Positions 25,601 to 33,680 of a DNA stretch of 64,000 nt are shown here, one piece after another; position 1 is the first letter of the stretch, and each line of letters starts with the position of its first letter. Origin of the DNA: Tubulanus polymorphus (taxonomy: Eukaryota; Nemertea; Palaeonemertea; Tubulaniformes; Tubulanidae); NCBI RefSeq assembly GCF_964204645.1, contig NC_134030.1:12274278-12338277 (forward strand), read 5' to 3'. The translations under genes were made by a program, and so were the position numbers. Under the pieces are notes generated by a model, which made no database searches, was not told the DNA's origin, and worked only from the letters and a program-made list of their open reading frames with translations.

Positions 25601-25821
25601 AAATAGGCAAATTGTACATAATTCAATATCAAACTCCACCTGGCGGTGAGAACAAAATCTGGGTAACCCCAATTCCATGAGAAGGAGATGTCTGTCAAAC
25701 CTCCTGAGGGGGTGTGTAGACAGTTTTCAAGTTTCTACAGATAATTCACAAATACAAAATCAGAATAGTGTGCCTAAACTTACATATCTTCTTGATACCA
25801 AAGCAACCTGAGGTACACAGC
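10476..25821 (-). CDS. HIBADH: 3-hydroxyisobutyrate dehydrogenase, mitochondrial (HIBADH), split gene, 5' end incomplete
   Basis: NAD-dependent oxidation of 3-hydroxyisobutyrate to methylmalonate semialdehyde in mitochondrial valine degradation. Coding exons in transcript order are 25784-25821 (probable), 21187-21328, 18166-18283, 17814-17935, 17341-17468, 15115-15191, 11777-11933 and 10476-10640. All have AG acceptors and GT donors, and all phases agree. From the 21328 exon the product is 302 residues; family members are about 335 with their transit peptide. Numbering from that exon: dinucleotide motif GLGNMG at 12-17; substrate-binding DAPVSGG at 122-128; catalytic Lys173 in GTGQAAKICNN; KDFSS near 285. 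No frameshift or stop is seen, so the gene looks functional. The initiator exon was not found. Introns carry many transposons. Confidence 0.95.
10641..11776. other. HIBADH last intron
   Basis: No gene. Contains an A/T-rich stretch with a repeated phrase (attcactgcc..., 11120-11190) that recurs inverted at 17040-17130 in another intron of the same gene. It also contains a piece at 11360-11440 (gtgttgttcggtaaa ... ggtccacgaccataaaaa) that matches 25100-25170. Confidence 0.5.
11777..11933 (-). CDS. HIBADH: HIBADH exon: helical C-terminal domain
   Basis: 157 nt encoding 52 residues plus one shared codon: LGLQPEMIAKVINMSTGRCW, SSELYNPVPKIL, then GGFGTALMTK. The order NMS-GRCWSS-YNPVP is diagnostic of HIBADH rather than of generic beta-hydroxyacid dehydrogenases. 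Donor GTAAGA in phase 0. Confidence 0.96.
12735..13260 (+). repeat. Second tandem-core repeat family (Helentron-like), copy 1
   Basis: About 140 bp monomers (tgacgttaacagcctagagg ... caaacttggtacacgagtag) repeated about 2.5 times, then a tail beginning ccccaaggggcagcatgg. The left start has a small inverted repeat, TGCCCCCGGGGCA. The same tail recurs at 60700-60830. The architecture (short palindrome, tandem core, unique tail) parallels the pearl-like family. Confidence 0.6.
13430..14012 (+). repeat. Dispersed repeat of about 580 bp (copy 1)
   Basis: Matches 61760-62060 plus 62785-63085 along its length: cacatggctaattagcatat, then taaaacggtagacgat, cacgtgaacacctg, and the shared end ggctcagcctacggctggcc. 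It has no reading frame and no clear terminal repeats. The other copy is interrupted by about 725 bp, so this is the uninterrupted version. Confidence 0.75.
14020..14500 (+). repeat. Second tandem-core repeat family, copy 2
   Basis: Three to four about 137 bp monomers with the phrase agtagggtatcacttgg and ccaccagggggccgacatg. Homologous to 12735-13110. It directly abuts the right end of the 580 bp dispersed repeat at 14012, so the two may be parts of one larger element. Confidence 0.6.
15115..15191 (-). CDS. HIBADH: HIBADH exon: catalytic lysine
   Basis: 77 nt encoding AAKICNNLLLAISMIGTSEA then MNLGI. The Lys in AAKICNN is the family's catalytic residue, and the Asn pair after it contacts substrate in the family. 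Acceptor gctatatttacag, donor GTAAGT in phase 2. Confidence 0.95.
15870..16672 (+). repeat. Dispersed repeat, about 800 bp (copy 1), in a HIBADH intron
   Basis: Shares extended similarity in the same orientation with 23960-24722: atgaagttcatgtgacaggc, then gaatgcacttaaaatggctc, actgctgtctctag, ctcggggtattccc, and an end near tcaagaaataaaatcc. It has no coding frame, so it is probably a non-autonomous element of unknown class. Confidence 0.7.
16690..16906 (+). mobile_element. Pearl-like Helentron, 3' tail only
   Basis: Matches the 3' 215 bp of the full element at 32820-33040: tctgacagggccagtttt, acggacggacgacggacg, and the terminal hairpin (agcccgctg...gac, then gtcccaagtgggctaa). The 5' part is absent. 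It ends in an A-run like the other copies. Confidence 0.75.
17341..17468 (-). CDS. HIBADH: HIBADH exon: end of the N-terminal domain
   Basis: 128 nt. Encodes AAKDGILTFMVGGEQFDRAK and NVIHCGHVGTGQ, ending exactly at a CAG with GTGAGT donor in phase 0. The next exon supplies the catalytic lysine. Confidence 0.96.
17814..17935 (-). CDS. HIBADH: HIBADH exon: substrate-binding segment
   Basis: 122 nt. Encodes KKGTLLIDSSTIDPAVSKQM and GAGYMDAPVSG, one of the most conserved parts of the beta-hydroxyacid dehydrogenase family. Acceptor ttatctattcag, donor GTAAAT in phase 1. Confidence 0.96.
18166..18283 (-). CDS. HIBADH: HIBADH exon: Rossmann core
   Basis: 118 nt, 2+114+2. Encodes SPEAIARECSAIITMLPSSP and HVQDVYTGHHGLF, aligned with the family region around IITMLPTS. 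The donor is GTTAGT after CAA; the nearby GTAAAA, 4 bases further, would break the frame with the next exon, so GTTAGT is preferred. Confidence 0.93.
18571..19219. mobile_element. PIF/Harbinger-like MITE with TTA target duplication
   Basis: Termini GGGGCCGTGCATAAAGTACG and its reverse complement, with C-rich subterminal blocks (ccccctcccccttgtacgc) in inverted symmetry. Flanked by TTA at 18568-18570 and 19220-19222. It is 649 bp with no transposase. A 3 bp TWA duplication and G-rich termini fit PIF/Harbinger. Lies in the HIBADH intron between the 21187 and 18283 exons. Confidence 0.82.
19941..20649. mobile_element. pogo/Tigger-like non-autonomous element, uninterrupted copy
   Basis: Left terminus CAGTAAACTCTGCCTAAGTC, right terminus its inverted match (ACTTAGGCAGAGTTTACTG), flanked by TA (19939-19940 and 20650-20651). 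It is 709 bp. A second copy in inverted orientation is at 51933-53256, where it is split by another element. No intact transposase frame is seen, only fortuitous 84-94 codon frames. Confidence 0.85.
21187..21328 (-). CDS. HIBADH: HIBADH exon: N-terminal Rossmann strand and glycine-rich loop
   Basis: Acceptor attcattgcag at 21329-21339; donor GTATGT; 142 nt ending in phase 1. Encodes KKIGFIGLGNMGSHMARNL, the NAD-binding beta-alpha-beta start of the family, then KKGYQVLGYDTVEAHLHEVE. The upstream codons in the same frame are intron. The GxGxxG glycines are all present. Confidence 0.95.
21423..21800 (+). mobile_element. Pearl-like Helentron, 5' end fragment
   Basis: Begins CTAGGGGTCCAGGGATACC directly after an AA dinucleotide, the same junction as the copies at 31764 and 35102. 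One diverged tandem monomer can be seen (caacgccacctggtggccat at about 21703). No 3' hairpin was found. Confidence 0.6.
22376..23790 (-). mobile_element. Non-LTR retrotransposon fragment: inter-domain region and reverse transcriptase
   Basis: Minus-strand translation gives the pre-RT linker (SSDPKAFRNLLKG, about 23600), then RT blocks: LIKPLYKNKGEKTNPDNCRG, ITLLSCIGKLF, QAGFRANYSTADHIF, FVDYKKAFDTVPH, GVKQGENLSPFLLSLFI and catalytic LLYADDTVILAND. A frameshift near 22650 separates the last block from the rest. Endonuclease is missing at the 5' side, and sequence also stops abruptly after YLGIIFQRNGNF at the 3' side, so both ends are truncated. The clade is not assigned. Confidence 0.9.
23960..24722 (+). 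repeat. Dispersed repeat, about 800 bp (copy 2)
   Basis: Second copy of the repeat at 15870-16672, same orientation, with small indels. It lies immediately to the right of the LINE fragment at 22376-23790. No coding sequence. Confidence 0.7.
25100..25520 (+). repeat. Third Helentron-like repeat family, 3' end copy
   Basis: Ends with a sequence related to the element at 53590-54143: gacgacggctcatccccc, then ggtcacagcatagctaaaa, preceded by an acggacgaacgaacgg run. The 5' part (gtgttgttcggtaaacggc at about 25103) recurs at 11363. It has one tandem-type monomer (ccaccagtag...). No gene. Confidence 0.5.
25784..25821 (-). CDS. HIBADH: HIBADH probable transit-peptide micro-exon
   Basis: A 38 nt exon between a pyrimidine-rich acceptor (tttcactttccag) and a perfect GTAAGT donor. 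In the only frame that fits the next exon it reads VPQVALVSRRY, then continues as CHHDGKK. An Arg-Arg-Tyr just before the mature enzyme is typical of mitochondrial cleavage regions. It needs one nucleotide from an upstream exon (phase 1), which I could not find. It rests on splice sites, phase and composition, not on homology. Confidence 0.5.
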
Positions 25822-25829
25822 CTGGAAAG

Positions 25830-28360
25830 TGAAAACATAAAAATATTGCAAATAAAAAAAAATGCCCTACCTAATTTTGCTAACTGAACTCAAAAGTTAA
25901 TATCGAAGGTTTTCCAATGAAAATCATGCATTTTGCGCAATTTTTTGAAACGCTGGGATAATTGATTCCAGAAACAGTTGAATTGTTTAACACCGTGAGC
26001 ATCAAAGCACATGGATTTACGTTCAAAAACTACACGTTTAGTGCCAACCCACATGTAACACCTAGCCTACATGTTCAAATTAACCTGACACATTTGTTGA
26101 CGACTGACACGCATGAACAAGAAAATTAACTTTAATAAATTATTTGACGCCTGCGAAAAAATGTAGAATTTCTGGGATAAGCTAATGTGGAATTGCAAAT
26201 TTGAAATCGAAGTTTTAAGAAATTTGGGGAATTATGAGATTTGGCGATTGGGTAGATGATACAGTCTTCGACTTGTGACCGAATTGTCAACTTGTGACCG
26301 ACTTCGATTCACTTTTGCTCTAAGCTGGTCTGCAACTTCATTGCCTCGATGGTTGAAGAAAGAGCTCTTCTGATGTCTGCTTCATCATGACTTCGAGTAG
26401 CCAGCCGGCCCGGTCCCAGGGCCCGGTTTGGCTGTCACTCGATATCCTAGACTTGAGTCTGGGTTGAAGTAGACATCGTCATTTAAATAACTTATTCATG
26501 TTATTCTGTATGAATAACCCATGTGTCTTGTATTTTCTTATTCTAAAATTTGTAACTTTATTGAATTAGGGAATTTCATCCCGGAATTTCAATGTAATAA
26601 GGATCAATAAAGTATTATGCCATCAGTGGACGCGGAGTGGGATGACAGTTATGCTATTATAAATTGCTTATCTCATGAAACCTGCATGCGTCTAATATCG
26701 AACATATTTTCTAAAACATTTGAATATTGAAATTATATGTTTACACGTTTTTTATATAGACGGCTTGTAGCCGCCGATGAAATTCACACCGGCCCAACTC
26801 AGATCGCAGATAGCTTCGTCATTCCACTAGCATCCCCATGTCAGGGTCTGACTTTTATATCAGACTTCCAAATCGTGTATACATCCGCCATTTAACCGAA
26901 TAATCCGATTTACTTATCATTTCTATTTATCCCTGCCGCCCCTGATATAATCATACATCCTTTACTATTACAATACGTCTTATCATGATATTCAATGCAA
27001 TATAACATTTCGACGTTCAAATAGAGGTCATTATATAATCACAGGGAGCCATTCTACATCTTTATCAATAATATTTTGCCAAATAGCTTGTATGTGTACA
27101 CATAAACCTGTGACGTTTTGCACATCGATTTACGGTTGTCGTTTGTAAAATGACGCTGAATGGTTAACATTGTTTAGGTTTCATAATGGTAACGTTTTAT
27201 AAGGCGTCAAAAACAAATTCTTGCTTCTGATACCTTTTAGAAGACAATGTACACTCCATCCAACAACATCACTTCATTTGTCAATGTAAAATAGAAACTT
27301 TTTTTACATGATACTCACTTGTAATATGACAGTTCGTGCTATTATTACATCGATTATGTAACGCTATTAAATTTATCGAAACATCTTTTAGTAATATACA
27401 AGAAAGGTAGTCGATGAACTGTGAGAGCATAGGAAAAGTTTTACAAGCTTCCAGACAGCGACACTAGGTCAACGAACAACAAACGTCGTACAGCCATGGG
27501 AGTGACGGCATTAAGTAATCCCGCTGAGTAGATAGAAGGGGAATACTTGCGTAGTTCAGGTGTCCGTATGACACTCATTGACCTAGCTTTGCCGTCCGAG
27601 TGCCAGTGAAGTTTTTCCTATATAGTCACCGTTCATCACCGTCACAAGCAAACGTTTCACAAAAAGATAGTTTCACAAAGTCAGATTTAATTAATAACAG
27701 GATATACATATAAAGGAGCATCTCAAAATTTCAATATTTGTGTCAATTAGAATAACTGTCTAATTCTTTCTTAATATGCCAAAGTTGGAACTAGGGTCTA
27801 TTGACTTTCAAATGAGAGAGCACAGACAAAGATTACAAAACATACTAAAAACTAACAGTTCATTAATACTAAATTAGTACCGTACTTAAAGTTATCGCAG
27901 GTAATGAAAGGGTTCATCGCATTTCAAATATATTACACTAGCTTGAAACTAAAAGATTACAAAACATACTACAAACTAGCAGTTCATTAATTCTAAATTA
28001 GTACCGTACTTATGCAGGTTATGAAATGGTTCATCGCACTTCAAATATATTACACTAGCCTGAAACTAAAATATCTAGAATTAAAAGTTCACTATTGCTT
28101 ATGATTCATGGCATTGCACTGCTCAAATATACCACATTGTCAACAAGAGTTAACAGTTCAAAAATATTACAGTTCGAAATTTAGAGATATTACAAATAAA
28201 AAGTTCATTATTCTTATCAATTCTAACAATTCATTTTATTTAAAGAGTGTTTATCCCAACGAAAGATTCAATTGCGCAGTTCAAACACATTTCAGTCTCA
28301 TTGCAAATGAACAAAATTGGAGAAACATTTTGCTTTGAAATGTTCTTCTTGAAAATCACC
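25830..28360. other. No supported gene
   Basis: AT-rich spacer upstream of the HIBADH transit-peptide exon. It should contain the HIBADH first exon and promoter, but I could not identify either with confidence. A local direct repeat (agattacaaaacatactacaaactagcagttcattaat-type phrase) occurs at 27830-27900 and 27950-28060. A C/G-rich patch with cggcccggtcccagggcccgg lies near 26405. Confidence 0.4.
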
Positions 28361-28365
28361 AAGTG

Positions 28366-28470
28366 GGGATTTTTACCTACTTTGAATATTTGGGGATTTT
28401 TACCTAGAAGACTTTTACCCAGGGGATATTTAGCTAGGGGATTTTTACCTCAGGGATTTTTACCTACAAC
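28366..28470 (+). repeat. Minisatellite of about 17 bp units
   Basis: Five to six imperfect copies of GGGGATTTTTACCTA with short variable spacers. Similar 'ttttacctctggc' units occur at 57310-57410, but the unit sequence is different. Confidence 0.7.
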
Positions 28471-28631
28471 CGGTCTGTAGACTTGGGGGTAGGGGCAGTT
28501 AAAATAGTACTGTTGCATATAAGGGATGGAGAGTTAAAAATGGGTATTTCTTGCTGCATTCCGAAAGATCCCTTAAGAGGATAAAAAGTGGGCAATAAAA
28601 TTTGCAGTGGATATTTTACCGTATACAGTAG

Positions 28632-28815
28632 AGTGTTTATTTCCGCTATTTTACTGTACATCGTCGCTGATTGGCTGATTTACGTCGCGCATGCGCACAT
28701 AGGTGCGCGATAGAAAATTTGAGGAGAACAGAGTTAGAGAAAATAGAGCGGATTGTACAAGACTCGAAACCGGGCTAGTAAGTTACTATCGCGGCGTCTT
28801 CCCACTAGACAACCG
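28632..28815 (-). mobile_element. tRNA-derived SINE, minus strand
   Basis: Read on the minus strand it starts with an A-box-like ttgtctagtggga and a B-box-like ggtttcgagtctt. A body follows (ttctctaactctgtt, then gcgcatgcg, ccaatcagcgacgatgta), ending tagcggaaataaa. It matches the plus-strand copy at 35781-36404, where the same boxes read tggtcgagtgg and gggttcgagtc. Confidence 0.75.
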
Positions 28816-28856
28816 AGCTCACTGAAAACCAACGGAATGTTTTAACTATCTATAGT

Positions 28857-28940
28857 AACCCTAACCTTACCCTAATCCTATACCTAGGGGTAAAACAGAC
28901 CCTAACCCCCCCCCTCCCTGACCCTAATCCTAACCCTCTG
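28857..28940 (+). repeat. Degenerate telomere-like (CCCTAA)n interstitial repeat
   Basis: A run of aaccctaaccttaccctaa, then gaccctaaccccc and gaccctaatcctaaccct, interrupted by point changes. It abuts the 5' side of the SINE at 28632-28815. The C-strand motif reads left to right on the plus strand. Confidence 0.65.
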
Positions 28941-30072
28941 GGTCCTTTAGACCCTAAATATGTGGATACTACAAAGTGTCTTCTTGACTTATTCTGACTA
29001 GCTGACAAATTCAGAAAAAAATGACGTCACTTGACGTCCGGTTTGATGCTCATGGGGAAATCGAAAGTAAAATTACGTCACGCTAAAATCTGGCAGCCCA
29101 TTGACTAAAATACGGTAACTTATGGATCGGGTTATTTCAGAATTTATCTATTTCATGAAATTTAGAATAAGATTGGGTCGATGAATAGTTTAACAATGAA
29201 CCGCATTGATCGATTGAGTTGAAAATAGCTGAAATTCCCTTAGCAACGGGAGCGAATTCATAATAACAAATGCGGCCGCCACACAGTTCAGCGAGCAGGT
29301 TCGAATCCTGGAGAATTACACTCTCGCGCACACAGCAGTCAATCCCAACCATAGAACTGAAATACGTTTTTTTATCAAATTTAATGAGCAACATCGCAGC
29401 AACATCGCGGTCGGCAAAAACATTAGTCTCTACCCCTTCTTCACCAAATAAGGAATTCGCTACCACTGGCCACATGCGCTGCTTATTTTGAACTGTAGAT
29501 TCCCAGTACTAGATATCCCAGAGGATTAGAAACAAATGTATAATTTTTTGCCAGAGAAATCAATTTTCGTACTGACATCTGTATTTCCTGCTAATTCAAT
29601 TTTTTTCTAACAGAGAATAATTTTTCGATTGAATGCGTTTCAACGTGTATTCGATTTTTTTTTCCTACAAGGTAATTAAGGGATGCGTTGTAATCTTCTC
29701 GTCTTCCTTTTATTTTCAAATGGAGCTTATTTCTAAATTAACCACCAGGTTAAAATTCTTCAATATTGCAAAAACCTCTCTCAGTTTCCACCATAGAAAT
29801 GTCATGGTTACATGATGATTTCAGTGACAAAGAGTTTTAAACGACCATTAAAAATTCTTGACACAAAATCTAAATCGAAATAATAATCTTTTTAGCAGAC
29901 AGTGGTACCGAGACCTAGTTTATATTTAAGTAAGAAATTTTTCTTCAAATTCTTTTCCCGCAAAAATTCATTTCATCCGTTTCCTCATAATTTTCTAACA
30001 GAAAATAAGCCCAGAAATTAAGCCCAGAAATTCATTCAGAAATGACTCAAACCTTAGAGTTACAGTTTCATC
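28941..30072. other. No supported gene
   Basis: Open frames at 29137-29475 (minus) and 29633-29815 show no recognisable domain. A B-box-like ggttcgaatcctgg occurs at 29298, but no cloverleaf can be drawn around it. Otherwise AT-rich. Confidence 0.4.
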
Positions 30073-31508
30073 CAGGGGCGTAGCCACTGGTGCGACAACC
30101 CCATTATGCTAAAACGTCATCAAGTTGTTGAAGTTGTCAGTGGTGCAAAAGTATTTCGTTCGGAGGCGTTACCGCCCAGTGACTCCCGAGTTTTGTTTAT
30201 GCGGTAACAGTGTCACATCTGAACCATGCACCTGATCTCACAGTATCGAAGTAACCGAATTCAGTTAACTTTTTCAAATTACTTTAGAGCGACTTCTGGT
30301 TATATTTCACTGATTATGTAGGTGTTTTATACATTCAAAATTGACCAAAATAAAGGATTTGACCAAGAAAATTCTGCTGAAATGCCGAGAGATGAAAACT
30401 GAGACATTCGAGAGAGTATTGATTGTACAATAAGCTAACATCAGTTCTGCTATTTCTTTATCAATAAGTCAGTGGCCAGTGGCAGATCCGGCCTACCACT
30501 AGTGTATCGAGGGGTACTCAGGTTTGCCCTTATATCTTTCTAGTTCGTGGTTTTGGCAGGCCCTTGTACTAACATAAATGTTTTATTCCGGGCAAGTATT
30601 CTGGAAGTAGTATAAAAATGGTCAATTTGAATCTAAACGGAAATAGTTAACTTCTAGGGGATAGATGTTATGCCCCAAATATGCTTAAAGATTGCATCTC
30701 AGAGCCTTGAAAAATCAAAATTTTCTGGGGATTTCTGCCCCAAGATCCCCCGTTTTGTGCTATGATATAGTTGTCCTTCCAGTTCAGCAGGACGCCGCTC
30801 TGAGGTGGCGAAATATCTGGATCGCTCCCTAGACCAAAGATAACCTTTGAGGCTTTATATTATCTACTGAAAAATTATTTGAATATGAGCTCTCATAGCC
30901 AACAGAACGCATCTCAGACGTTTTAATGTTCAAAATTTTCTTGGGGGGGGGGGCAAACCCCCTTATAGACATCGCGCCTTCGGCGCTCATTTGGATATAC
31001 TGTTATGATAGGCAACTTTTGATGTTTATAAAACATGCGTAAATCGATAGCAGTTCATAATACATACAACTCTATTCACTGGGAATTCCTAAACGGGCAT
31101 GTTTTGACTAATGGTTTTTCAATGTCTATTTGCTATTGTTCATTAGGAATTCACAAACGAGCAAGTTTTGGCTTAATGATTATTTAATGTTTATCTGTTT
31201 TTGTTACTGGATTAGTGTCTCGGATTAATAAGAAATATTTTGGATATAGTTTTCAAGACAATAGTAAAAATCCAAAGGGATTAGTCAAGTTGCTCGTCGG
31301 CCCTCCCCAAATGAGGTGGCGTTGGTAACGAGAATAGTTCCTTGGAAACCAAATTTTGAAAGTATAAAAATAAGAGACATAGCTCAACTAGTTGGAGAGT
31401 ACCCGGGAGAGCAACAGGGAAGAACACGCTCAAGAAATTAGGAAACACAGATTTGTAAAAGGTGTCAATACATTGGAAACACGAGTCTAATAAAATAGTT
31501 GTATTATC

Positions 31509-33449
31509 CAGGAAGAAAGACACTCTAAATATTTGAATGGATATATGAAAGCTGTGGGTACTGGAGTTTGTAATGGGTAGTGTAGTGTGATCTGTGTGCA
31601 TTTGTGGCCAGCACACAGATCACATTGTTCAATGGGGTTTGGTCCAGGACTCGCGAGATTTTCAACAACACGGAAGTAACGTGTAATAAATGATGACTTG
31701 AATTGCATGACTACCTACCACCCCTCATTATTGTTGGAAAACTAAACGTTCCGCACTGACTAACTAGGGGTCCAGGGACACCATGCCCACTTGGGAAGTG
31801 GTTCCAAATGCTCAACAATCTAACAATTTCAATATTCAACACCCCCTGGTGACCATATACAGAATGCAATGACCTTGAAACTCACCACAATCATAGAACA
31901 TGTCAGCAGCTACGATTTTGTAACTGATTGTGATAACAAAATATGCCTCGTTACCACTTAAATATGGAAATACTAAGTTATTCTACTATTCAACGCCCCC
32001 TGGTGACCATATTCAAAACCCAATGACCTTGAAACTCACCACAATCATAGAACATGTCACGAACTATAACTTTGTAATTGATCATGGTAACAAAATATGC
32101 CTAGGTACCAATATAATAAGGAAATACTAAGTTATTCTACTATTCAACGCCCCCTGGTGACCATATAGAATAACTAATGGCCTTAAAACTTGCCACAATC
32201 ATAGATGATGTCATGAGCTACAACTTTGCAATTGCTTGTGGTTACAAAATATGCATTGATACGAATATAATATAGAAATACTAAGATATTGCATTATTCA
32301 ACGCCCCCTGGTGGCCATATACACAAACCAATGACCTCGAAACTCACCACAATCATAGAACACGTTATGAGCTGCAACTTTCTAACTGATTGTGGTAACA
32401 AAATACGTTTAGGTATCAATATAATGTGGAAAAACTTTTTCCCACTTACGAATGAGTACTGCTGACACCAAGATGGCCGCCAATTGCGTCATAATTGGCT
32501 GATGAAAAATACCTGTCTCAGGTATAAAACATCCCTTTCCAAAGAATACCTATCACAAATTGCAATGAGAAATGATAAACCAGTAGGAAGCTACAGGACT
32601 CAGAATTTGGGCCAAAATTAACGTTTTTGGGCACTAAAAAGGTCATAGGACGGCCATCTTGAATCCGATCAACCCAATTTTTGTTAAGCTGATGGGCCCT
32701 GGGGGAATTCACATATATCCGAAAGTTCAAGGTAATTGATCAAAGCGTCTTCAAAATTTCCCTCAAAAAGTTCAAAAATGTGTAAAAAGTGCTGATTTTG
32801 GCGAACAACAATGGCTGCCAGTCGGCCGTCTTGAATCTGACAGGGCCAGTTTTTGGGCTGACGATGTGTCTAGGGTAGATACATGTGTAACCCAAATATC
32901 AAGACATTACCTTGAAGCGTCTTCAAAACTTCCCAAAATAACTGGATTCCGTCTACGGACGGACGGACGCTACGACGGACGGACGACGGACGAAAAGTGA
33001 ACGCAATAGCCCGCTGGGACTAAAGTCCCAAGTGGGCTAAAAATTAGTAATAACATTTTAGAAATGGCCAGAATTTTAACTTATGTTCTATCTCATTTTT
33101 ATTTTACAATTGCGATTGGTATAATTTTTTTTTAAACGGCCGTTAAGGCTTCATGTTTCGTCTGCAATTTACTGCAAATAGTTACACAACTACGCACATT
33201 TCAGTGTTTTTGGCAGCTGTACACTCAATCGGCACCGTTCGTGACTAGCTTCACTGCGGAATTATCATTAATTAACATCGCCATATCACATCATCAACTT
33301 ATATTGTGCCTTAAAACCCTAACAGCCGAAATAATTGAAATGCACACACGATTTCTATCATTGAAAATTGAGAGTGGCCATGTTTGTGTTTGCTGCTTCG
33401 CGTAAATCCCGCACGGTGGCGGAACCGCGCGGAGTGGGGCCGATACGTC
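31509..33449. repeat. Dispersed repeat R, interrupted by a Helentron
   Basis: The outer parts (31509-31763 and 33041-33449) are reverse-complementary to one uninterrupted copy at 50694-51355 (about 660 bp). That copy includes ctctcaattttcaatgatag, gtcatgcaaagtcatcattt and the same ends. The comparison shows that R was whole before the Helentron inserted. No reading frame of interest. Confidence 0.8.
31764..33040 (+). mobile_element. Pearl/DINE-like non-autonomous Helentron, complete copy
   Basis: 5' end CTAGGGGTCCAGGGACACC, then a subterminal GCCCACTTGGGA. Next come 154 bp tandem monomers starting at 31837, 31991, 32145 and 32299, a unique body (32400-32940), a GACGGACGG run, and a 3' hairpin (AGCCCGCTGGGAC and GTCCCAAGTGGGCT) ending CTAA. 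The 5' GCCCACTTGGGA is the inverse of the distal arm of the hairpin, the subterminal-inverted-repeat layout of Helentrons. Inserted into an A-run inside repeat R, whose empty version is at 50694-51355. No protein is encoded; mobilisation would need an autonomous partner. Confidence 0.85.
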
Positions 33450-33680
33450 TAGATTTCTGAATATATACACATGAGTTATTTATTTATTTATCGTCTCGGG
33501 TCAAAATTCAATTTGTGTCGTTGTGCGGAGCTGAGGAAGGATACGCTCTCCCGCGATATTTCGGTTCCTTCTTTGGGTCGCATAACAATACCTACGAGCA
33601 ATATCTAACAGATAATTGCTTGTAGGATATACGCGCCTTCGGGTTGTCGCAACGACGAATTTTAGGTGGCTACGCCCCTG

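Larger units (their letters stand above)
30073..33680. mobile_element. Large element with CAGGGGCGTAGCCAC termini, hosting nested insertions
   Basis: The left terminus CAGGGGCGTAGCCAC and the right terminus are exact inverted repeats over 15 bp, with GCGACAACCC also shared further in. Flanked by TCATC on both sides (30068-30072 and 33681-33685). Terminus type resembles hAT elements, but a 5 bp duplication is short for standard hAT. No transposase is visible. The interior holds a G-rich tract (30945-30958) and the nested repeat at 31509-33449, which itself contains the Helentron at 31764-33040. Confidence 0.65.

Noticed and set aside
27410-27505. HIBADH first exon on the minus strand starting MAVRRLLFVDLVS
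   Set aside because: It looks like a transit peptide, but the only good donor (GTAAAA) leaves phase 2, which fits neither the 25821 nor the 21328 exon. Other GT sites are weak or in the wrong phase.
29290-29320. tRNA gene suggested by ggttcgaatcctgg
   Set aside because: No A box at the right distance and no acceptor or anticodon stem can be drawn. Similar B-box words occur in repeats at 20295, 43728, 52895 and 62583.
31281-31708. Overlapping minus-strand frames of 73 and 111 codons
   Set aside because: They lie within dispersed repeat R and its flank and do not resemble any domain; the same DNA at 51147-51433 gives different frames.
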